Part shown: piece by piece, positions 57,534 to 64,000 of the stretch
How positions within the stretch are numbered: position 1 is the first letter of the stretch
Layout: every line of letters starts with the position of its first letter
Notes under the pieces: model-generated
Databases searched by the model: none
Told to the model about the DNA's origin: nothing
The model's input: only the letters and a program-made list of their open reading frames with translations
Source of the DNA: an uncultured Flavobacteriaceae bacterium
GTDB lineage: Bacteria; Bacteroidota; Bacteroidia; Flavobacteriales; Flavobacteriaceae
Length of the DNA stretch: 64,000 bases
Assembly: GCA_947498845.1 (NCBI GenBank)
Contig: CANMLX010000010.1
Location: 1-64,000 of the forward strand
Direction of reading: 5' to 3'
Position numbers and translations under genes: made by a program

Positions 57534-57563
57534 ACGAAAACGTTTTCGTTACGAATTTCGTAA
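57534..57563. promoter_or_regulatory. Twin palindromic operator candidates upstream of susC
   Basis: ACGAAAACGTTTTCGT (57534-57549) is a perfect 16-bp palindrome with the central CG typical of LacI-family sites. Directly after it, TTACGAATTTCGTAA (57549-57563) is a perfect 15-bp odd palindrome. They lie 118 and 96 bp upstream of lacI and susC starts respectively, in the divergent gap. LacI binding is inference from position and symmetry. Confidence 0.75.
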
Positions 57564-57606
57564 TTCTAAATTGTTTCGTTACAATTTCTTTACATAGTTT
57601 TAACCC

Positions 57607-57625
57607 GAGAAGTGAAAATATAAGT
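57607..57625. repeat. 19-bp repeat in the susC leader (copy 2)
   Basis: Identical to 56259-56277 over 19 bp (GAGAAGTGAAAATATAAGT), 34 bp before the susC ATG and probably in its leader RNA. It could be a regulatory element or a scar of the rearrangement that separated the two arms. Confidence 0.6.
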
Positions 57626-57658
57626 GAGACTAAACTAAATTAATTTTAATTGTTATTT

Positions 57659-60600
57659 ATGAAAACAACAATGAATAGGCTACTCCTGTTTATGTTTTTT
57701 GTGCCTATAAGTTTATTTGCACAAAGTATAGTAGAAGGTGTAGTTACTGAAAAATCAACTTTATTACCTCTTCCCGGAGTAAACATTATTATTAAGGATA
57801 CATCAACAGGAACTACAACAAACTTTGATGGTAAATACAAACTAAAAGTTAATAAAGGCGATGTGCTCACATTTTCTTTTATAGGATACGAATCTGTTGA
57901 AATTACTTTTGATGGGCAAACACCATTAAACGTTAGATTAACAGAAGATGCATCTCAACTAAATGAAGTGGTGATTATTGGTTATGGTAGCGTTAAAAAG
58001 AAAGACTTAACAGGAGCTGTAGATTTAGTTTCCTCTAAAGACTTTAATAAAGGGGCCATTGTTTCGGCAGATCAATTATTAAATGGAAAAGCGCCTGGTG
58101 TTAGAATAACAAGTGATGGGGGGCAACCAGATGCAAAGCCTAATATTAGAATTAGGGGAGGTGCTTCATTAAGTGCTAATAGTAACCCTTTGATTGTTAT
58201 TGATGGTGTTGCTTTAGATAATAGTAACCCAGCAGGGGTTAACAACCCTCTAACACTTGTAAACCCTAATGATATTGAAAGCTTTAGTATTTTAAAAGAT
58301 GCTTCTGCTACGGCTATTTACGGGTCAAGAGCATCTAATGGTGTTATTATTATAACGACTAAAAAAGGAACGTCTAGTGGTGTGAAATTTAATTTCTCTT
58401 CAAGCACATCATTTAGTAAAGTAAGTGACAAAATAGACCTTTTTAATGGTAATGAATTTGCTAATTTTATTGCATCAAATTTTCCAAATGAAGTAGATAG
58501 ATTAGGGGTGCCATTAGGATCTGTAACTACTAATGAACCCATTTCTCAAATAATTAATGGCAGGGCAATCTATAATACAGATTGGCAAGATGCTGTTTTT
58601 AGAACAAGTGTAGCTTATAACCATAATTTTAGTGCGCGTGCTAATGTATTTAAAAAAGTACCTTTAAGAGCATCGATAGGATACAATAATACTGAAGGGT
58701 TATTAAAAACTAACGATTACGAGAGAGTAACAGCATCATTAAGACTTACGCCTAAACTACTTGATGAACATTTAAAAATAGATGTTAATGCCAAATCCAT
58801 ATTTGTAGATAAAAACAATATTGACAATGATGGGGTTTTAGGAGGTGTAGTGTCTTTCGATCCAACAAAACCTATATTTGATAATACGTCTAGATTTGGA
58901 GGTTTTTACACAAATTTAGATCAAGAAGGGAATATTGATGCTGCAAGCAACCCATTAGGATTACTACTACAGCGTAGCCGTCCTGAAAAAGTAAATAAAA
59001 TTTTGGGTAATGTTCAGCTTGATTATAAAATGCACTTTTTACCAGAGCTAAGAGCTGTAGTTAATTTAGGTCTTGAAGCGTCTAAGGCCACAATAGAAGA
59101 GCGTTTTACAGATAATTCTTTGGCTACCTATAGAACAGTGGGAGATACGGGTACTTTTGTTTTTAATCCAGGAATAAATTACAAAGAAGATCAAAATATC
59201 ACGAATACAACGTTAGAATCTTATTTAGTATATAAAAAAGAATTTGATGGTGGCTTTGTAAATAATTTTGATATCCAAGGGGGGTATAGTTATCAAAACT
59301 TTAAAAACGATGGCACTAAGGATCAATATGGATATGACGATGATACAGGTTTAAGAATTAGAACTATTAGAAATGACGATGTTTATTTTAACGAACTTAA
59401 CTTACAATCGTTTTTTGGACGTTCTAACATTAACCTATTAAACAGATATTTAGTAACATTATCGTTTAGAGCAGATGCCTCATCTTTGTTTAGCGAAGAT
59501 AAGCGTTGGGGGTACTTCCCTGCCGCTGCGATAGCTTGGAAACTAAACGAAGAACCCTTTTTAGAAGAGGCCTATTTTATAAACGATTTTAAAATTCGTT
59601 TAGGCTGGGGGCAAACTGGGCAACAAGATATCACAAGTATTTCTGGGTTTTATCCATCAATACCATTATTTACACGTGGTTCTAGTATAGCACAATATTT
59701 ATCGGGTGTAGAAATTTACAACGCAGACCCGTTTAATAATGATCTTACTTGGGAAAAAACAACCACGTACAATGCTGGGGTAGATTTTAGCTTTTTTAAT
59801 GGAGGTATCCTATCAGGATCTTTCGATGTTTTTAAAAGAGAAACTACAGATCTATTAGTAGAAGCACCAGTGGGACCAGGACAGGGACTATCAGATGTTT
59901 TTGCAACCAATGTTGGTGAAACAGAAAGCGAAGGCTTTGAATTAAATTTAAACGTTAACCCAATAAAAACAGAACATATAAACTTTTCTGTTAATGGAAA
60001 TATTGCCTATAGTAGAACAGAAATAGTAGACCTTAAAGATGTTACGGTTATAAATGCTCCAGACTCAGGTATTCCAACAGGAACAGGTGTAAATATAGCA
60101 TTTAACGCGGTTGGACATCAAGCACATTCGGCTTGGGTATTTAAACAAATTTACGATACAGATGGTAGACCTTTGTTAGGCGCATTTGTAGATTTAAACG
60201 GTGATGGACAAATCACTAATGACGATAGATATTATAAGTCTTTAAGACCTAACTGGACTTTTGGTTTTGGTTTTAGTTTTAATTATAAAAATTGGGATTT
60301 AAGCTCAAGCTTTAGAGGACAGCTTGATGGAGAGATGTACAATGCGAGACGTTTAAGTAGAGGATATACAGAAGCTGCATTGCCAAATAACAACCAAAGT
60401 TTAAGCAATACGTTAAACTTCTCTTCTGGAGCGGCAGATTCTAATTTCACAAACATACGAGGTAATGTGCCTTTTTCAGATTATTACCTGGAAAATGCGT
60501 CTTTTCTAAGATGTGAAAACATTGTTTTAGGGTATACGTTTAATCAAATTCTAAAAAACACAAGTTTAAAACTTTATGGAGCGATTAACAATGCCTTTTT

Positions 60601-60706
60601 AATCACTAATTATTCGGGCCAAGATCCTGAAAATTTTAACGCTATTGATGATAACTTTTATCCAAGACCAAGAGTATACACTTTTGGAGTAAATGTTGAT
60701 TTTTAA
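57659..60706 (+). CDS. SusC/RagA-type TonB-dependent outer-membrane transporter
   Basis: From ATG 57659, 1015 residues; an in-frame TTG at 57650 adds three residues and is not needed. Signal peptide (ending Leu-Phe-Ala-Gln), then a carboxypeptidase-D-regulatory-like domain (about 23-105, Leu-Pro-Gly-Val-Asn-Ile-Ile-Ile-Lys-Asp), the TonB box region Glu-Val-Val-Ile-Ile-Gly-Tyr-Gly, the plug (to about 235, Tyr-Gly-Ser-Arg-Ala-Ser-Asn-Gly-Val-Ile-Ile-Ile-Thr) and a barrel ending Phe-Gly-Val-Asn-Val-Asp-Phe. It imports oligosaccharides with its SusD lid. First gene of the + strand arm. Confidence 0.96.
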   Translation: MKTTMNRLLLFMFFVPISLFAQSIVEGVVTEKSTLLPLPGVNIIIKDTSTGTTTNFDGKYKLKVNKGDVLTFSFIGYESVEITFDGQTPLNVRLTEDASQLNEVVIIGYGSVKKKDLTGAVDLVSSKDFNKGAIVSADQLLNGKAPGVRITSDGGQPDAKPNIRIRGGASLSANSNPLIVIDGVALDNSNPAGVNNPLTLVNPNDIESFSILKDASATAIYGSRASNGVIIITTKKGTSSGVKFNFSSSTSFSKVSDKIDLFNGNEFANFIASNFPNEVDRLGVPLGSVTTNEPISQIINGRAIYNTDWQDAVFRTSVAYNHNFSARANVFKKVPLRASIGYNNTEGLLKTNDYERVTASLRLTPKLLDEHLKIDVNAKSIFVDKNNIDNDGVLGGVVSFDPTKPIFDNTSRFGGFYTNLDQEGNIDAASNPLGLLLQRSRPEKVNKILGNVQLDYKMHFLPELRAVVNLGLEASKATIEERFTDNSLATYRTVGDTGTFVFNPGINYKEDQNITNTTLESYLVYKKEFDGGFVNNFDIQGGYSYQNFKNDGTKDQYGYDDDTGLRIRTIRNDDVYFNELNLQSFFGRSNINLLNRYLVTLSFRADASSLFSEDKRWGYFPAAAIAWKLNEEPFLEEAYFINDFKIRLGWGQTGQQDITSISGFYPSIPLFTRGSSIAQYLSGVEIYNADPFNNDLTWEKTTTYNAGVDFSFFNGGILSGSFDVFKRETTDLLVEAPVGPGQGLSDVFATNVGETESEGFELNLNVNPIKTEHINFSVNGNIAYSRTEIVDLKDVTVINAPDSGIPTGTGVNIAFNAVGHQAHSAWVFKQIYDTDGRPLLGAFVDLNGDGQITNDDRYYKSLRPNWTFGFGFSFNYKNWDLSSSFRGQLDGEMYNARRLSRGYTEAALPNNNQSLSNTLNFSSGAADSNFTNIRGNVPFSDYYLENASFLRCENIVLGYTFNQILKNTSLKLYGAINNAFLITNYSGQDPENFNAIDDNFYPRPRVYTFGVNVDF

Positions 60707-60716
60707 AAACAAGACT

Positions 60717-62261
60717 ATGAAAAATATAATTTTAAAACTACTATTTAGTTTCAGCATACTTCTTCTGGTATCAAGTTGTACAGACGATTTAAATACAGAA
60801 CCAGAAGTAGAGCTGTCTTTAGATGAATTATTAGCTCAAGACCCTAATGCTGTCGAAGGTATTTTATCTAGACTTTATGCGTCTTTTGCATTATCAGGTG
60901 TTGAAGGACCAGACAAGTCTGATATTAGTGACAATGCTGGAGAATCTCCCTTTTTAAGAGGGATTGTTAACCTTCAGGATTTCACAGCAGATGGCATGAA
61001 AAACCGTTGGGGAGATGATGGATTAGATCAACTTACTACAACTTCAGATTGGGATGAGAATAATAAATTCTTTAGATATTTATTTAACCGAATTTATTTC
61101 ACCATTCCACAGTGTAATAACTTATTAGCTGCTGCTGGAAATATTACTATTGAAAATAAAGATTCTGTAATAGCAGAGGTAAGATTTTTAAGAGCCTTGG
61201 CTTATTATTACTTAATAGACACTTTTGGCAAAGGAGTGCTCGCTACCGAAGAGAATTTTGGATCCTCGGCACCATTACCAGAAGCCTCAAGAGCAGAATT
61301 GTTTGCCTTTGTTGAGGCAGAATTAATACTTGCAGAAGAAGCGCTTCCAGAAACAAATTCTTATGGTAGAGCCTCTAAAGCAGCAGCACAAATGCTTTTG
61401 GCTAAATTATATATGAATGCCGATGTATATGTTGGTAGCAAAAGATATAGTGATGCTATAGTTTTAATTAATAAAATAATTAATGAAGGCGGTTTTACAC
61501 TTGCTTCTGATTTTAGAAGTTTATTTTCAGCAGATAATGAGACATCAACAGAAATTATTTTCCCATTAATAGCAGATGCAGAAACAAGTCAAAGTTTTGG
61601 TAACACTACCTATATCGTTAATGGAAGTTTAAGTACCGAAACTATGGTACTCGCAGATTTTGGTGCTAATGATGGTTGGACAGGTCACAGAGCAACAAAG
61701 GCTTGGTATGGATTATATGGTGATTTAAATACCACTACAGATGTTAGAGCTAGTTTATTTTGGACAACAGGCCATAACTACGAAATGCTAGACTATAGAG
61801 AATGGACCGATGGTTATCCTTCAACTAAATTTAGAAATACAAATTTTAATGGGCCTAATATAGTAACTGCGTTTTCGGGTACAGACTTCCCTCTATTTAG
61901 ATTAGCAGATACTTATTTAATGTATGCCGAATGTACGCTAAGAGGCGCTACCGGAGGCGATATGTCTACAGCACTTCAATATGTAAATGCAGTACGATCA
62001 CGTTCCAATGCTAGTGCAATTACAACATCTCAACTAACATTAGATTTTTTAATTGACGAACGCGGTAGGGAATTAAACTTAGAAGGTCACAGACGAAGTG
62101 ATTTAATTCGTTTCGATAAATTTACGGGAAACAGCTACACTTGGCCTTGGAAAGGGAATGCAGTAAACGGCACTTCTATTCCTGAAAACTACAAATTATT
62201 CCCGATACCATTAGCTGCATTGCAAGCAAATCCAAATCTAAAACAAAATTCAGGATTTTAA
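60717..62261 (+). CDS. SusD/RagB-type outer-membrane lipoprotein
   Basis: From ATG 60717, 514 residues. The lipoprotein signal ends Val-Ser-Ser-Cys, followed by Thr-Asp-Asp-Leu-Asn, an acidic surface-export start. The TPR-like helical scaffold of the family is visible (Ala-Glu-Val-Arg-Phe-Leu-Arg-Ala-Leu-Ala-Tyr-Tyr-Tyr-Leu; Leu-Ala-Lys-Leu-Tyr-Met-Asn-Ala), as is the C-terminal Asp-Glu-Arg-Gly-Arg-Glu-Leu-Asn-Leu-Glu-Gly-His-Arg-Arg-Ser-Asp-Leu-Ile-Arg. It binds glycans and caps SusC. It starts 10 bp after the susC stop. Confidence 0.95.
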   Translation: MKNIILKLLFSFSILLLVSSCTDDLNTEPEVELSLDELLAQDPNAVEGILSRLYASFALSGVEGPDKSDISDNAGESPFLRGIVNLQDFTADGMKNRWGDDGLDQLTTTSDWDENNKFFRYLFNRIYFTIPQCNNLLAAAGNITIENKDSVIAEVRFLRALAYYYLIDTFGKGVLATEENFGSSAPLPEASRAELFAFVEAELILAEEALPETNSYGRASKAAAQMLLAKLYMNADVYVGSKRYSDAIVLINKIINEGGFTLASDFRSLFSADNETSTEIIFPLIADAETSQSFGNTTYIVNGSLSTETMVLADFGANDGWTGHRATKAWYGLYGDLNTTTDVRASLFWTTGHNYEMLDYREWTDGYPSTKFRNTNFNGPNIVTAFSGTDFPLFRLADTYLMYAECTLRGATGGDMSTALQYVNAVRSRSNASAITTSQLTLDFLIDERGRELNLEGHRRSDLIRFDKFTGNSYTWPWKGNAVNGTSIPENYKLFPIPLAALQANPNLKQNSGF

Positions 62262-62293
62262 CAACTAAACTAACACATTAAAAGACTTTAATA

Positions 62294-63814
62294 ATGAAAC
62301 ATATAAAAATTTTAGGACTGTTAATAATCGCTTTATTAGCAATAAGTTCTTGTAAAGAAGATGATGAATTGGTTTTTACTACTTCTGAAGCTGAAGGGGT
62401 AGCATTTAACACTACGTTTTTAGATAGTTATATGCTAAATTCTAGTTTAGGGAATAATCTTGCAGAACGTTTTACCTGGAGTGCTGTGGAATTTGATGTT
62501 CCTACAGAAGTAAGTTACAGTTTAGAAGCTGCAACCATGGAAGACTTTAGTGATTTTATAGATGATTCCACAAATGAAGATTTTTCTAAATATAATATAG
62601 GTACCACTACAAGTAATGAGTTGCCCGTTACAATAGCCAATATGTTGGATTTAGCAGCATTAGCAGGTCTAGATAACGATCCAAATACAGATGCGCCTAA
62701 TATTGGGAAATTATATTTTAGAATAAAAGCTTTTGTAGGCCAACAAGGTGTGCCTTCTTTTTCTGAAGTACAATCATTAAATATAGAATTACAGGAGAAT
62801 ACAGAAACAGGAGGAGAAATACCAAATTGCCCATCTATATGGGTTGTAGGAGCTGGTGCTCCAGATGCTGGTTGGGGTTGGGATACACCAGTAGAGCTCC
62901 TTTGTTTTGATGACGTTTATAAAACCAATATAAATTTAGTTAATGATGCGTTTCGTTTCTTTTTAACAGAAGGTGATTGGGATTCTGGGCAAAACTATAC
63001 GTTTTACTCCGGAGAAGGCTATACTATAGATTCAAATTTAGTAGATGCCATGGATGGAGACAACAATTTTAGCTTTACTGGTACCCCAGGTAGATATTTA
63101 TTAATTGTAGATACGGTTAATAAAATAATTAGGTTAGATGCTCCACAAGCAGAAGTTTCTAATTGTGACGCGGTTTGGGTAGTAGGAGCAGCAGCAGTTG
63201 ATGCCGGATGGGGCTGGGATACACCAGTAGAATTCTCGTGTACCGATGGCTATTTTAGTGCTAATATAAATTTGGTAAACGACGCGTTCCGTTTCTTTTT
63301 AACAGAAGGTGATTGGGATTCTGGGCAAAACTATACGTTTTACTCTGGAGAAGGTTATACCATAGATCCAAATTTAGTAGATGCCATGGATGGGGATAAC
63401 AACTTTAGTTTTACAGGGACACCAGGAAAGTATTTGTTGGGTGTAGATACAGTAAACAAAACGATTACATTAGGAAACCCAAGGGCAGAAGAAGCAAATT
63501 GCGATGCTGTTTGGATAGTAGGGGCAGGAGCTTCAGATGCCGGATGGGGCTGGGATACACCAGTAGAATTCTCGTGTACTGATGGCTATTTTAGTGCTAA
63601 TATAAATTTGGTAAACGACGCGTTCCGTTTCTTTTTAACAGAAGGTGATTGGGATTCTGGACAGAATTACCCATTTTATTCGGGAGAAGGCTATATCATA
63701 CATCCAGATTTAGTAGATGCCATGGATGGAGATAATAATTTTAGTTTTACAGGGACACCAGGTAATTACTTGTTAACAGTAGATACAGTTAATAAAGTTA
63801 TCGATTTAAGATAG
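62294..63814 (+). CDS. SusE/SusF-like starch-binding lipoprotein with three near-identical modules
   Basis: 506 residues. Lipobox Ser-Ser-Cys20 followed by Lys-Glu-Asp-Asp-Glu (surface export). Residues about 25-165 resemble the SusE N-terminal domain. Then come three tandem modules of exactly 112 residues starting at Cys179, Cys291 and Cys403. Each has a Trp-x-Val-Gly-Ala strand, Gly-Trp-Gly-Trp-Asp-Thr-Pro, FRFFLTEGDWDSGQNY and a Gly-Thr-Pro-Gly-x-Tyr-Leu-Leu strand, as in SusF-type starch-binding modules with aromatic platforms. Modules 2 and 3 differ by one base over 123 bp. It holds maltodextrins at the surface for SusCD and follows susD by 32 bp. Confidence 0.9.
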   Translation: MKHIKILGLLIIALLAISSCKEDDELVFTTSEAEGVAFNTTFLDSYMLNSSLGNNLAERFTWSAVEFDVPTEVSYSLEAATMEDFSDFIDDSTNEDFSKYNIGTTTSNELPVTIANMLDLAALAGLDNDPNTDAPNIGKLYFRIKAFVGQQGVPSFSEVQSLNIELQENTETGGEIPNCPSIWVVGAGAPDAGWGWDTPVELLCFDDVYKTNINLVNDAFRFFLTEGDWDSGQNYTFYSGEGYTIDSNLVDAMDGDNNFSFTGTPGRYLLIVDTVNKIIRLDAPQAEVSNCDAVWVVGAAAVDAGWGWDTPVEFSCTDGYFSANINLVNDAFRFFLTEGDWDSGQNYTFYSGEGYTIDPNLVDAMDGDNNFSFTGTPGKYLLGVDTVNKTITLGNPRAEEANCDAVWIVGAGASDAGWGWDTPVEFSCTDGYFSANINLVNDAFRFFLTEGDWDSGQNYPFYSGEGYIIHPDLVDAMDGDNNFSFTGTPGNYLLTVDTVNKVIDLR

Positions 63815-63842
63815 AACTTTTTCTCTATAAAAATTCCAAAAT

Positions 63843-63983
63843 AAAAAGAGGCTGTCTAAAACGTGCTATTCTTAATGAAATGATGAATCTCATTAGATCA
63901 TAAAAATTTGATTTAAAATAAATTAATATTCATCGTTATGCTCTGAATAATATTATTAATCACTTTTTGGACAGCCTCTTTTT
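63843..63983. mobile_element. 141-bp MITE-like element with 19-bp terminal inverted repeats
   Basis: Left end AAAAAGAGGCTGTCTAAAA (63843-63861) and right end TTTTTGGACAGCCTCTTTTT (63964-63983) pair with one mismatch. The 100-bp interior is non-coding and AT-rich. The ends resemble insertion-sequence termini seen in Bacteroidetes. Lying just after the last sus gene, it could also act as a bidirectional terminator. Confidence 0.7.
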
Positions 63984-64000
63984 AAATAATCTTGTTATGA

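Overview
This is an AT-rich chromosomal window from a member of the Bacteroidetes, most likely a marine Flavobacteriaceae. The indicators are SusC/SusD/SusE-F proteins, C-terminal type IX secretion (T9SS) sorting domains, acidic residues after lipoprotein cysteines, no obvious Shine-Dalgarno sequences, TAnnTTTG-type promoter boxes and several TTG/GTG starts. I cannot name the genus. I found no rRNA, tRNA, CRISPR array, prophage or intact insertion sequence.

Region 1 (1-23.4 kb) is a patchwork. Small orphan genes, mostly on the + strand, sit among dispersed repeats, MITE-like elements and gene wrecks. Recognisable items are two Crp/Fnr-like regulators, each followed by small enzyme genes (a tautomerase; an SDR plus an exported DJ-1/PfpI protein). 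There is also a T9SS surface protein with two duplicated arrays of BspA/DUF285 repeats, an AsmA-like protein and an orphan family 8 polysaccharide lyase whose His/Tyr/Arg spacing matches chondroitinase AC. Broken genes include a DUF559 endonuclease-like gene split by a 160-bp MITE, a GNAT acetyltransferase frameshifted in an A10 run, and an IS630-type transposase fragment.

Region 2 (23.4-30.1 kb) is a compact histidine-utilisation operon, hutH-hutU-hutI-hutG on the - strand. It is divergent from a LysR regulator across an 82-bp gap. The enzymes convert histidine to urocanate, imidazolonepropionate, formiminoglutamate, and glutamate plus formamide.

Region 3 (30.3-47.5 kb) is mostly core and housekeeping: a serine hydrolase, RecG (carrying what looks like an in-frame dispersed repeat), a T9SS endonuclease I, an M1 aminopeptidase overlapping a patatin, two exported esterases, an FMN-binding glutamate-synthase-like protein with a small membrane partner, a UvrD/PcrA helicase with a TTG start, and a Sua5/YrdC protein.

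Region 4 (47.5-63.8 kb) is a maltodextrin/starch utilisation locus. On the - strand are a LacI regulator, an MFS sugar transporter, beta-phosphoglucomutase, a GH65 disaccharide phosphorylase, a GH97 alpha-glucosidase and a GH13 amylase lipoprotein. On the + strand are susC, susD and a SusE/SusF-like binding protein with three near-identical 112-residue modules. Inferred flow: SusCD and the SusE/F protein bind and import oligosaccharides, GH13 and GH97 trim them, the MFS protein imports disaccharide, and GH65 plus PgmB convert it by phosphorolysis to glucose and glucose 6-phosphate. Two adjacent perfect palindromes between lacI and susC are strong operator candidates. The window ends in a 141-bp inverted-repeat element.
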